A stretch of 10,672 nucleotides of DNA from Dictyocoela muelleri (Eukaryota > Microsporidia). Shown one piece after another: positions 1 to 8,185 of the stretch. The notes beneath the pieces are model-generated. The model was not told the DNA's origin. It worked only from the letters and a program-made list of their open reading frames with translations, and ran no database searches. Every line of letters starts with the position of its first letter. The stretch's first letter is position 1. The DNA lies in assembly GCA_016256075.1 (NCBI GenBank), contig SDVU01000769.1:1-10672 (forward strand). Direction: 5' to 3'. Position numbers and translations under genes: made by a program.

Positions 1-56
1 CTATATTTCTATAGTTATGACCGCTTAATGTCATTCCCTCATTATTTATTAAAGAG

Positions 57-130
57 TGACGTCAGCGGGATTCGAACACCGCTACTTTAATTTTACATTC
101 AAGAGTGTTAACCACTGAGCTATCTGGCTA
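57..130 (-). pseudogene. tRNA-derived sequence (SINE head or tRNA pseudogene)
   Basis: Read on the minus strand, this holds a good RNA polymerase III A box (TAGCTCAGTGGTT, plus-strand 110-122) and a good B box (GGTGTTCGAATCC, plus-strand 68-80) at tRNA-like spacing. A canonical cloverleaf does not form. The two acceptor strands pair poorly, the D-stem 3' side does not match GCTC, the T stem needs a bulge, and no 5-bp anticodon stem with a T33-type 7-base loop is convincing. There is also no T-run directly downstream. Intact promoter boxes with lost tRNA folding are typical of tRNA-derived SINE heads or old tRNA pseudogenes. I cannot assign an amino acid. A divergent functional tRNA is unlikely but not excluded. 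Confidence 0.6.
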
Positions 131-169
131 AGGAATTAAAAAAAATCAAGGAATGTTAGGTGGAGTTGA

Positions 170-700
170 GTAAAAAATTCAGGTCGTTGAAACTGCTATT
201 TTTAGGTGTATGATCATATAAAATCTTCATCAACACCTGAAGATTTTAAAAATACGCAGTGAATTGTTGGGATGATCGAAGAGTCAGATGGAACACCATA
301 CATACTCATACTTCAACCGGATAGAACAATAAAGACTATGGAAGAAATCTTTAGAAAAAAAACGTTCATCCTGGTACAATTATTAAAACTGACGATTATC
401 AATCATATCCAAATCAGTTGAAAATTCAAAATGTACTCATTTTTAAATAAATCATTCTCAAGAGTTTACAAATTCCGATGTAGAACATACTAACCTTATT
501 GAGAATCTATGGACGCATCTAAAAACTAAATATCGACCAAATGATGTAAATGATCAAAAATATGGAAGATTTCATTACTGAATTTTCGTGGAGAAAAATG
601 TATCTTCAATATAAGACAAGAATTTTATTAATAAAAACTTTCTTCAGACTTTTAGTTGCTTTTAGTAAAGAGAAAAAAATGTATTTTTTTTCAAAATTTA
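170..700 (+). pseudogene. Merlin (IS1595/ISXO2-like) transposase remnant
   Basis: This is a broken DDE transposase of the Merlin superfamily, the eukaryotic relatives of IS1016/IS1595 that cut and paste DNA transposons. Recognisable blocks run in order across three reading frames. 'KIQVVETAIFR' (about 175-207) matches the first catalytic block. 'WIVGMIEES'-like (about 260-287, with TGA in place of the Trp codon) and 'YILILQPDRTIKTMEEIF' (about 299-352) follow. 'HPGTIIKTDDYQSYP' (about 367-411) carries the second Asp. 'NHSQEFTNSDVEHTNLIENLW' (about 450-512) is the family's hallmark before the third acid, and 'FITEFSWRKMY' (about 570-602) closes the domain. In the first block Val stands where the family normally has the catalytic Asp. 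At least two frameshifts and several in-frame stops break it. The N-terminal zinc-binding half is missing on the left, next to the tRNA-derived sequence. I could not find the terminal inverted repeats. Confidence 0.8.
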
Positions 701-719
701 TAAGATTTTTTTAAAGTGA

Positions 720-1260
720 GTTCCTTGCAGTTTTGCCCCAAAAACGGTTTTATATCAATTATTCGGCATTATTATCTGATGAATACAAAGACAAAATTGA
801 AAATAGTCAAGATTCAAATGAAGCTTTGAATAATATTATTAAAATACGATATAATAAAGATTATGCAAAACGACACAGAGTAAGTTTTTGAAAATAAAAC
901 AAGAATATTATTTCACATTATATGTATATTTTCACGAGTGAAGCCGTATTATAAACGAAATTATAGAATCTAATAATTTGTTCTCTAAAGAAAGAAAATT
1001 CTATTAGAATCAAATTTTTTTTTTAAATCTAGCAAATGAAATACGTATAAAGACGGATGAATTCGAAAAGTATGGCTAGAAAAAATATTAAGATACATAA
1101 GACACCTGAAAAAGAAATAGTTTCTAACAGAGAAATTATAAACAATAAAAAACTAAATAATCATGATAAAATACCTGATGTTAAAAGGAATTTTTATGAG
1201 AAATATTGCACATATCATAAATTAAATTCACATGAAACATAAGAATGTAGTGCACTAGAT
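720..1260 (+). pseudogene. gypsy-1 gag remnant with zinc knuckle
   Basis: The left part (about 720-890) is open for roughly 55 codons and contains 'SDEYKDKIENSQDSNEALN', which looks like a helical capsid or linker region, though I cannot prove it. The right part (about 1057-1260) is rich in Lys, Asn and Ile and ends in a zinc knuckle near 1205-1255 ('KYCTYHKLNSH' then Cys). The spacing is C-x2-H-x4-H-x4-C, the retroviral CCHC knuckle with the second Cys replaced by His. Such knuckles bind RNA in the gag product. It sits directly upstream of the protease block, as expected. It is a fossil and broken. Confidence 0.6.
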
Positions 1261-1369
1261 GAAACAAATAAAAATTCGAAAAATAAAAAAACCTTCATGA
1301 TAAATACCGATGAACTCGAAAACTCAGTTTCAATCATTTTAGAAGGTCAAATAAACGGTCTAAAAAATT

Positions 1370-1515
1370 AAATGTATTTTAGACACTGGTTCTACCCACT
1401 CAATTATAAACACCGAATTGTGTAATAAAATGAATTTAGAAAATGAATTCTTTAAAATTATTCTAAAAACTGCATCAAAATATACCATAGAATCTCATGA
1501 AATCGTTAAATCATA
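1370..1515 (+). pseudogene. gypsy-1 aspartic protease remnant
   Basis: A block reading 'ILDTGSTHSIINTELC' begins near 1376. It carries the retropepsin active-site signature D-T/S-G, preceded by hydrophobic residues and followed by the usual 'SxxxSxI/L' helix-turn. The reading stays open for about 45 codons to near 1515, ending in 'YTIESHEIVKS'. In this family the protease cleaves the polyprotein and lies between gag and RT, as here. Fossil, part of the decayed gypsy-1 element. Confidence 0.75.
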
Positions 1516-1809
1516 GATAAAATTTTAAAAAAACAAATATGCACAATTCAATATCGTTTTTTTGTAATTAACAATCTTCCCATTGACTTAATTACGGAAA
1601 TAAGTTTTTGATAAACAACAAAGCTAATATATCATTAAATCATAATACTTTAGAATTATCCGGTTTTACATTCATTTGAACTCTAATCAATTCTATTATG
1701 ATAACACTAACATTATTTTAAACTTAAAAACAACTAAAATACAACGAGAAATAAGTAAGATTATAGATGGCGATAATTCTGGTAAATATTTATCTGGAAA
1801 ACATGAGAT

Positions 1810-2560
1810 ATTTTAATTAGAGAACCCATTTCTGTTAAAAAACCATATTCAGTACAATTCTTATTTTATAATAAAGCAAAAAGCCATTTAAATCCCCTTT
1901 TAGAAAATATTATGATACAAAGATCAATTTCCCACTTTTGCTCACCAGCGTTCTTTATTCTCAAAAAAAATGGAAATTACGATTTTAGTCGATTATAGCA
2001 ATTTAAACAAATTAAATATAAAGTAAAATTTTTCCTGTCTAAATTTACATGAATGTCCTATAGATTTATTAAATCAAATATTTTTAGCACAATAGATCTA
2101 AATATAGAATATCATCAGATATCAATGCATAAAAATTCAATTAAATATACAAGTTTTTAGATATTAAATGAACAATATGAATATTTAAGAATGCGATTCG
2201 TGCTTACGAATGCACCTCGATCTTTTCAGAGAATTATACATAGATTATTAATGACCTAAATAATGTTAAAGTTTATTTAAATGATATTTTGATTCATAGG
2301 ACAAAACTAGAAGATCATGAAACCCCATATTTTTGAAGTATGCAGAAGACTTAAATATGAAGATTGTGTATTATTCTAAAAAAACAAAAATTTAAAGAAA
2401 AAATTAAATATCTCATCATTATATCTCATCTCAAGGCTATTTTCTTCGTGTTGATAAATTCGAGTTATAAAGAAAAATAAAATTTCCTGAAACAAAGCAA
2501 CAATTACAGAAGCTTTATACGACTCTCATCTGGATCCGATTATTCATAAATAAATTAAGC
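1810..2560 (+). pseudogene. gypsy-1 reverse transcriptase remnant
   Basis: RT finger and palm blocks appear in order: 'SPAFFILKKNG' near 1945-1975, 'FSTIDLN' near 2085-2105 (the block with the first catalytic Asp), 'YHQISMHK.SIKYTSF' near 2110-2155, 'NEQYEYLRM' near 2168-2195, 'TNAP.SFQR' near 2208-2232, and 'VKVYLNDILIH' near 2268-2300. The last block corresponds to the Y-x-D-D catalytic motif of RT. A connection region follows, including 'FINKLSNNILLLTKK' near 2545-2590. RT copies the element RNA into DNA. Broken in many places. Confidence 0.85.
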
Positions 2561-2591
2561 AACAATATTTTACTTTTAACAAAAAAAATTA

Positions 2592-3060
2592 ATGGAAAAT
2601 TTACTAGTATATAATGAATTTCTTGCAATACGATCTAAACTTAAAGATATTTGCGATGAAATCGTTTGTACAGAAATTATCATACCCAGACTTTTACAAA
2701 CATGTTTTACATTGAAACTGACGCATGTGATCGGGAATAGAAAGGATTGCTTATCAAAACATGAAATTTTAAGATTATATAGTTATAAATTAAATGAAGC
2801 CGAAATAAATTATTCAATTGTCGAAAAAGAGACTATATAATATATAGAACTATTTTGGATTCAGATCAATTTTATTTAATCGGAAAATTATTATAAAAAC
2901 TGATAACCGAAACCCCCTTTATGGCAAAATATCCTAGATCTAGAATCAATAAATGGAAGCAATAATTAAGCCAATACTCAATAACATATCGCTTTTTTTA
3001 ACCTAAAAATAAAGCGACAGATTTTACGTCAAGAATATTTATATAACAATATATTAAAAT
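2592..3060 (+). pseudogene. gypsy-1 RNase H remnant
   Basis: The open stretch 2592-2840 ends in 'LYSYKLNEAEINYSIVEKE', the well-known gypsy RNase H block ('Y.S..L...E.NY...EKE.LA'). About 35 codons earlier, near 2711, is the sequence corresponding to the family's 'ETDAS' block. A weaker downstream part ('ITNRNPL'-like near 2905, then 'INKWKQ' near 2945-2965) matches the usual end of the domain. RNase H removes RNA from RNA-DNA hybrids during reverse transcription. Fossil; the apparent Met start at 2592 is incidental, since the domain belongs to a polyprotein. Confidence 0.75.
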
Positions 3061-3089
3061 TCTAATTTTATAATGACATAAATATCCTA

Positions 3090-3370
3090 ATGAAACACGT
3101 TGAATTGGGTCATCCTGGGGCTTTTTAAAACATAAAACCTTTAATCTTAATCTTTGCATGCTCATTAATTTTAACGATGTGGTGAAAGCATTAAAACAGT
3201 GTATTGTCTGTAGACGAAATGTTGAAGATAAAATTAAATATTGTAAAATAAAAGGCGTTGTAGAATCAGAGTATCCATGAGAGAAAAATATCTAGTGATA
3301 TAATTGTCTTCTTCTAAACAACAATTTTCAACAAAATCCATATTATGAAAAATTTTTTCTTATTAACAAT
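3090..3370 (+). pseudogene. gypsy-1 integrase, left part (zinc-binding domain and core edge)
   Basis: An integrase zinc-binding region of the H-H-C-C kind is visible: 'HPGAF'-like near 3112, then 'VKALKQCIVCRRN' near 3183-3222 with the C-x2-C pair. The start of the catalytic core follows ('KNFFLLTI', about 3345-3370). The reading is cut exactly at 3370 by the nested element and resumes beyond 5908. Integrase inserts the DNA copy into the genome. Broken independently of the insertion. Confidence 0.75.
3366..3370 (+). repeat. left target-site duplication ACAAT
   Basis: These five bases are repeated exactly at 5909-5913 on the other side of the nested GINGER-like element. A duplicated target of 4-5 bp is what I recall for GINGER-type insertions. 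Confidence 0.8.
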
Positions 3371-3632
3371 TGTTGCGAATCAAAATGTTCCCCTTAACCA
3401 AAATCCCCCCCCTTTACAATTTAATTTTAATTAAAAATTTAATCAAGAAAATTTTGGATATCAAATTATTAAGGTACCCTTTCGAACAAAAACGTCCCCC
3501 TCTTTTTTAAATTTTAAAATTGATTTTTATAAATTAAATTTGATATTAAATCACGATTCGCCACACCCTAATCAAAATGTCTCCAAAATTTTTGTAAATA
3601 AATTTTTTAAAAAATTGAAAAAAAAATTTATT
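3371..3632 (+). repeat. left terminal inverted repeat of the GINGER-like element
   Basis: This arm is the approximate reverse complement of 5624-5908, with long shared blocks such as TTTAATCAAGAAAATTTT, GATATCAAATTATTAAGG and AAATTTGATATTAAAT. It contains four copies of an A-A-Y-C-A-A-A-A-T-G-Y-C(n) motif, at about 3378-3393, 3396-3412, 3485-3500 and 3570-3584. Repeated subterminal motifs are often transposase-binding sites, which is inference here. Confidence 0.9.
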
Positions 3633-4285
3633 ATGAAATTTAATTGAATTTAAAAGTAATTTTAATTTATTTTTTTTCGAATATTTTTGTTTGATTAGAT
3701 ATTTTGTCATACCGAAATTTATTATGACTTTACTATTTTAACTTTATTCTATTTATTTTTTTCTTTTTACTTTATTCTTTTTACTTTATTCTTTTGGCCT
3801 TTTTATTTTTACTTTTTTATTTTGGCCTATTTCTTTTGACCACAGTTCTCAATATTTTTTTAGATTGTTATTTAGGATATCCAAACACTGGCCTTACACA
3901 TAACACTATGTTTATTTCTTACATGCCTTTATCATGTATTTTTGTTTAATATTTTCGTTATTTAACTTTCTATCATTGTTTTTATGCCCGGTTTATTTTT
4001 CGTTTGCCCTACACCTTAGATAGCTTCTATCATTAATTGTCCTATTTGGCTAGTCTTACAAGTATACTCTGTCATTTGAATTTAATACACCGCTAATAGT
4101 AATAGAGTGTTTAATTATGTTTTTACCTCGTCTATTAATGAAATTAGCAACAGCATTTCTATTTTTAAATCAGTTCATAATGTTATAAGCACCTGGTTAT
4201 TAGACTTTATTTTTTATTTACTGTCTTTATGCATCAATTATTGATGAAAATGTTTTTATATACATTTAAAATTCGAAGGACACCC
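3633..4285. other. non-coding left interior of the GINGER-like element
   Basis: No coding region is supported on either strand. The first part (about 3720-3845) is a pyrimidine-rich low-complexity tract with repeated TTTACTTTATTCTT units and two GGCC-bearing units. The rest (about 3845-4285) is AT-rich, slightly richer in G and C than its surroundings, and full of stops in all frames. It may be the leader region of the transposase gene. I see no promoter motif I would trust. Confidence 0.5.
3725..3840 (+). repeat. pyrimidine-rich imperfect tandem repeat
   Basis: Units of about 14 bases of the form TTTACTTTATTCTT recur with small changes, followed by two TTTTGGCC units. The plus strand here is nearly all T and C with scattered A. 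It looks like slippage-grown low-complexity sequence inside the GINGER-like element. Confidence 0.6.
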
Positions 4286-5450
4286 ATGAAAAAAATATTT
4301 ATAAAAGATGAAATCGAAAAAAAAGATATCATAATTATTTATCGTCTAGTGTCTATAACAGTCGGCTATCTTAAATGGATAGGCGTAGTTTGAGACGAAA
4401 AGTAGTAATTTTTATTATTGAAAATGGAAAATTAAAATAAAGAGCTTCTGATATCAATAAAGAATTCATATGTGAATTCAAGAGCAAAAATTGAGAGAAT
4501 TATCAAAGAAAATCAAGAATTATATCATGTATGTGCAAGAGGCTTTAACTAAGAATATCTGCTAATTATGACGGTATCTGTTTTAGTAAAATAAAAGAGT
4601 TTGTTGCTAGATGTAATTTTTGCCAACTAGATAGACTTCTCACTTACGTGCCAGAAATAAGACTTATTCTTTCAACTTATCCGAGAGAATGACCCATTGT
4701 AGATACATTTGATATGCGCCAATACAGTGATGAAAATAATCTATATAAATATATTTTCTCAATGTTCGATTCCTTTTTAAAATTCAGATGGTGTTAAAGG
4801 GCTTTAAACAATTCATCAGAGTCCTTTTTATAGATTCTAGAAAAGCATTTTTATTTAGAAGGCAAATGATTATTTTACATTCTTATAACGGTGTTTAATT
4901 CGAAATCGAAACTGTTAAAAGCACCTGCAGACGATTTGATGTTATATTGATTCATAGTAGGCCTTACCATCCTCAGTCAAAAGGCTATATTGAAAGATTT
5001 AATCGAACAATTAAGGTGCGATTAAGGAAAACATTATAAAACGATGATAAGAAATAGACCGAAATATTAAACATAATTGTATATTTTTACAATAATAATG
5101 TACATACAGCTACGAAGATGAAACCATTTTTATTGTTTAAAAATTATGAAAACACATTTTTTTAAAATGAAATTATACATTCAGTGATTTTATCAATACT
5201 GCAAGAATTAATTTAGTAAAATATTCGCAAAGATATAGACAAGAGGTTGAGGCCAATATGCAATATTCTTTGAATCAAGGTGATGTAGTGAAATGTTTGA
5301 AACCATATAATGTCTGTCGATGTAGAAAGATTACCCCACTAGACAGTATCTATCTAGAAAAAACCTTTTCTTGATTAATACTATTGATGATTTTGTTTCG
5401 ATTAGAGATCAAAAGACAAGTCAACTACTGCGAAAAAACAAAATGAATTA
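4286..5450 (+). pseudogene. GINGER-like integrase-type transposase remnant
   Basis: This is a decayed DDE transposase of the retroviral-integrase kind, which would cut out and reinsert the surrounding element. A basic start region ('MDRRSLRRKVVIFIIENGK', about 4377-4433) is followed by a zinc-binding tail 'KIKEFVARCNFCQ' (about 4590-4628, C-x2-C). The catalytic core begins at 'IVDTFDMRQY' (about 4696-4725, first Asp) with 'YIFSMFDSFLKF' after it. The second-acid block lies near 4880-4905. 'RPYHPQSKGYIERFNRTIK' (about 4962-5015) carries the catalytic Glu in the strongly conserved 'GxxER.N' setting. A C-terminal 'LNQGDVVKCLKPYN' (about 5272-5312) resembles the SH3/chromo-like tail seen in GINGER and KRBA2-type integrases. 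The reading is broken in several places, so it is not functional. The ATG at 4286 is one possible start and the one at 4377 another. Confidence 0.8.
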
Positions 5451-5623
5451 AAGAAAAAAAAAATTAATTTTATTTATTTCCTATTCTTTAATCTAGTAAA
5501 ACGCATTTGTTTCTTTATTTCTTATAAAAGTTGTTACTTTTAAATTAAAAATTAACATAAGTGTAAGAAATATAAAAATTAAAAAAAATCCTCATTTGAT
5601 TTCAATAATTTATATTATCTAGG

Positions 5624-5908
5624 AAATATTTTTTTTGAATTTTTTAAATAATTTATTAATAGAAATTTGGGGGGGGGGCATTTTGGTTAGGGTGTGACAA
5701 ATATTGACATTTAATATCAAATTTAATATATAAAAATCAATTTTTAAATTCAAAATAGGTGGGGCATTTAGGTTCGCAAGGGTACCTTAATAATTTGATA
5801 TCTAAAATTTTCTTGATTAAATTTTTTAATTCAAATTAAATTGTAAAAGGGGAGAAATTTTGGTTAAAGGGGGCATTTTGGTTAGGAGGGACATTTTGAT
5901 TAGCAACA
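5624..5908 (-). repeat. right terminal inverted repeat of the GINGER-like element
   Basis: This is the partner of 3371-3632, in inverse orientation. It contains five copies of the G(n)-CATTTTGGTTA motif, at about 5669-5689, 5760-5774, 5849-5866, 5869-5884 and 5888-5902, including an uninterrupted run of ten or more G at 5669-5678. The arm is slightly longer than the left one, mainly because of one extra motif copy near the outer end. Confidence 0.9.
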
Positions 5909-5913
5909 ACAAT
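5909..5913 (+). repeat. right target-site duplication ACAAT
   Basis: Exact copy of 3366-3370, directly after the final CA of the GINGER-like element. Confidence 0.8.
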
Positions 5914-6190
5914 AACTGATGTTTTTACTAGATTTACAGATATATACTTATTTAAGTCAATTATTAGTTTAAATATTTTAGATAATGGTTTTCAAAATTT
6001 TTTTTAGATTATGGAATTCAAGGGTCCTTATAAGTGATAATGGAAAGCAATACACAAGTATGAAATTTAATGAATTTATGAAAAATAATAATATGAAGCA
6101 TATTAAAATATCTAGCTATAATACAACTGCAAATGGAATCTCCGATTGACTTAATCAAACAATTCTTAAAATTTAAGAAAATATAATGGC
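5914..6190 (+). pseudogene. gypsy-1 integrase, right part (catalytic core)
   Basis: The core resumes after the nested element with 'DVFTRFTDIYLFKSI' (about 5917-5962), holding the first catalytic Asp. 'LISDNGKQYTSMKFNEFMK' (about 6029-6085) follows with the second Asp in the classic 'SDNGxQF' setting. 'YNTTANGIS' (about 6118-6145) leads to the third-acid region 'LNQTILK'. All three blocks stand in the gypsy integrase order. Fossil, broken. Confidence 0.8.
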
Positions 6191-6199
6191 AATAGTATA

Positions 6200-6600
6200 C
6201 AAAAAATAATTCCCATAATTAAGAAAAATTTAAATGAAAATTATAGCATGGCAATTAAAATTTCCAGCTGAAATATTTAATAAATACATTATAATTGAAT
6301 CTATAAATTTAAAACAAAGAAAATCAATTGATAATTTTAAAAGAAATATAACCAATAAAAAAATAAATAAAAATAGAAAGGAATATTCATATAAATTAAA
6401 TGAGAAAGATTTTATAAAAAAACACGATCAAAGGGAAATTATTGCTAAAATATTATAGCCCATTTACAATATCTATAATTTTCGTTAAAAATATTATTCA
6501 GATTGATAAACTAAATGGTAAATTTATAGTAAATATTAAAAATATCAAGACATTCTAGTTTCTGAGATTGTTAGAATGCCGTGTATGAGAATGAAGACAA
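6200..6600 (+). pseudogene. gypsy-1 integrase C-terminal region
   Basis: The open stretch 6234-6458 is Lys- and Asn-rich and ends in 'SYKLNEKDFIKKHDQREIIAKIL'. This matches the usual 'y..Gd.V..k.......K' start of the C-terminal DNA-binding domain of gypsy integrases. 'PIYNIYNF' just after it corresponds to 'GPY.I'. The Met at 6234 is incidental. Similarity fades near 6600, where I place the end of recognisable gypsy-1 sequence. Confidence 0.65.
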
Positions 6601-6889
6601 AGTTTTCAATGTTGTTAAAAATATTGTTTATATTTAGATATATGTTTTAAAATTATTGGTGTATAATATTGAGGTAGATAACATATCTACAGTTGAAGAT
6701 TTATAACTGGTTCTCTTAAATAAGTATCTGATTGAATACTAAAAATATTTAAAACAAAAAATTAATAAAATGGTTAACAAGAAATCTTCACAAAATATAA
6801 TAACAATTTATGTCTTAATAAAAATTATAAAAATAACTTTAGAAATTACAATTTCAAAGAAAGAAAAAATTTAGAAACAAGATTAATTT
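6601..6889. other. AT-rich spacer between the two gypsy fossils
   Basis: I see no coding region, RNA gene or repeat. It should hold the 3' ends of both converging elements, including any LTR remains. I could not match it to sequence upstream of either element, so no LTR is called. Confidence 0.4.
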
Positions 6890-6934
6890 TATACCACAGA
6901 TGGTCTCAACTTATCAGAGACATCTTCTAGGCTT

Positions 6935-7770
6935 GTTATACACTGGAAAATGACAATAATATCTTCTAATTTCCCTCAAAGCAAGTTTTTGTCAAAATAT
7001 AATCATCAATCTTATAATCAATATGTTTTCTTAATTCATTTATTTTGCTTAAATTATTTTTGTGGTTGTCGTTATTCATTTGTCTTATCTTTTTTATTTT
7101 ATCACTATCTGGATTATTTTTATAATTTTTTTTTATAAAGCGGATTATCTTTAATAGCAATATTATAAGTTCCGTTTAAATTAGTTTTTTTTTTATAATT
7201 TTATTTAAAGTTAGATTTTTATAAATTTTTAATACTTTTAAGATTGTCTGATATATTCTTTCTGAAAAACCGCTTGCTGTCGAATTAAATGTGCTTGTTT
7301 TAATATGGCTACTTTAAGAATCAGTATGTATTTAGCAGAAATTTAGACTAATATATTGTGATATATTGTCAGTAATTAAATTTTTAGGAATTAAAATCTT
7401 CTTAAAATAAAGTTTAAACATTTTTAAAAGATTTATTCAGTTCTAATTCCTCGCATAAAGGAATTTTCAAAGATCTCGTAAAGATATCTGTTATTGTAAG
7501 TATTTAAAATTTTTATTTGATTTAGTAGTATTGAAAATTATTGTATTTGAAAAGTATGATTATGTCCGATGAAGACATTTCTAATGGTGCAGATAAATCT
7601 AAGGAACCATAAATTTTTCCATACTTATTTTTATCATGGGTATTTTATTTCTACATTTCTATTCTTAGATATTTCTTTCTAACTTTATTATAGATACCTC
7701 AATATTTTTGTTTCCTTTTACTGTTCTAAAAGTTCTTAATATTCGCGGAGAATGTCCATGTATTTCACGA
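6935..7770 (-). pseudogene. gypsy-2 integrase remnant
   Basis: On the minus strand the zinc-binding start 'REIHGHSPRILRTF' lies near 7727-7768. The core shows 'LTITDIFTRSLKIPLCEEL' (about 7443-7499) with the first Asp, 'LITDNISQY' (about 7348-7374) with the second, and 'STASGFSERIYQTILKVLK' (about 7225-7283) with the third acid. The open stretch 6966-7160 covers the Lys/Asn-rich C-terminal region and ends in 'YKIDDYILTKTCFEGN', the start of the DNA-binding tail. The core is not interrupted at the place where gypsy-1 carries the GINGER-like element. Fossil, broken. Confidence 0.8.
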
Positions 7771-7929
7771 ATTATAAGAATTTTGGTTTCTTTATGAATA
7801 TCTATTAAAGGCGCGATGATTTTTGTGTCGAGTCGAGATAATAAATCTACAATAATATTGTTCTTTCTATAAATATAATTTATTTTTGTAATATGTGTTA
7901 AAATAATATTTCCATTTGTTAATTATCGC

Positions 7930-8185
7930 GTGAATTTTTTTTGTTATGTAATAAATTTCTATAATCAGTGATCATTCTATATTAACGTCGATTAGTATTG
8001 TTTTAAATTCTTTACAGCTTCAAATATTGCACAAGTTTTCTTTTCTACTATGGAATAATTTAGCTCTACTTTATTCTTTTAATACTGAAAAAATTCTTAA
8101 ATACTATGTTTTTTATAAATAACAGCACCTATTCTAACATCATGTGCGTCAACTTCTAATAAAAAAAACTCAATTAAAATTGAAT
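7930..8185 (-). pseudogene. gypsy-2 RNase H remnant
   Basis: On the minus strand, 'LLEVDAHDVRIGAVIYKK' (about 8110-8165) corresponds to the 'ETDAS..G.GAVL.Q' block. 'KVELNYSIVEKKTCAIFEAVKNLK' in pieces (about 8000-8075) is the following 'NY...EKE.LA' block. 'ITDYRNLL' (about 7945-7970) matches the next conserved stretch. Fossil and broken. Confidence 0.8.

Larger units (their letters stand above)
3371..5908 (+). mobile_element. GINGER-like DNA transposon nested in gypsy-1
   Basis: This 2538-bp element is bounded by long terminal inverted repeats whose outer ends both read TGTTGC-K-AATCAAAATGT. It is flanked by a perfect 5-bp duplication. The ends fit the 5'-TGTNR rule described for GINGER transposons, cut-and-paste elements that use an integrase like that of gypsy retrotransposons. 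An integrase-type transposase remnant lies inside on the plus strand (about 4286-5450), with no RT, protease or RNase H, which argues against an LTR element. The small size and lack of capsid or polymerase genes argue against a Polinton. It splits the gypsy-1 integrase region, so it is younger than gypsy-1. Its transposase is broken and the two arms have diverged from each other, so the insertion is itself old. Confidence 0.85.
715..6600 (+). mobile_element. gypsy-1: fossil Ty3/gypsy retrotransposon, split by a nested element
   Basis: Remains of one Ty3/gypsy polyprotein lie in the order gag, protease, RT, RNase H, integrase, which is the gypsy order (integrase last) and not the copia order. 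The element is broken by many changes spread over its whole length and codes for nothing functional. Its integrase part is divided by the GINGER-like insertion at 3371-5908, so the gypsy-derived sequence itself is about 3.3 kb. I could not identify flanking LTRs, a primer binding site or a target duplication, so both outer limits are approximate. The heavy decay and the nested insertion mark it as old. Microsporidian gypsy elements are the closest style I recognise, by inference only. Confidence 0.85.

Noticed and set aside
57-64. TGACGTCA as a CRE-type transcription factor site
   Set aside because: It lies at the 3' end of the tRNA-derived sequence and there is no gene nearby for it to control. 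A single 8-base match is not evidence.
57-130. Functional tRNA on the minus strand, perhaps Tyr-like (GTA in the middle)
   Set aside because: The anticodon stem has a mismatch or wrong loop size in every alignment tried, the acceptor strands do not pair, and the D stem fails. Only the promoter boxes are good.
3725-3840. CRISPR-like or satellite array
   Set aside because: Units are short, imperfect, pyrimidine-only and lack spacers. Ordinary slippage explains them.
3371-5908. The nested element as an LTR retroelement or a Polinton
   Set aside because: Its terminal repeats are inverted, not direct. There is no RT, protease, capsid or polymerase-like coding, it is only about 2.5 kb, and its ends (TGTTG) and 5-bp duplication fit GINGER better.
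600-6890. LTR pair flanking gypsy-1
   Set aside because: I compared the sequence around 600-750 with 6500-6890 by eye and found no convincing direct repeat. Decay may hide it.
6950-7138. Plus-strand open frame of 62 codons rich in Phe and Tyr
   Set aside because: It is the antisense shadow of the gypsy-2 integrase C-terminal region on the minus strand.
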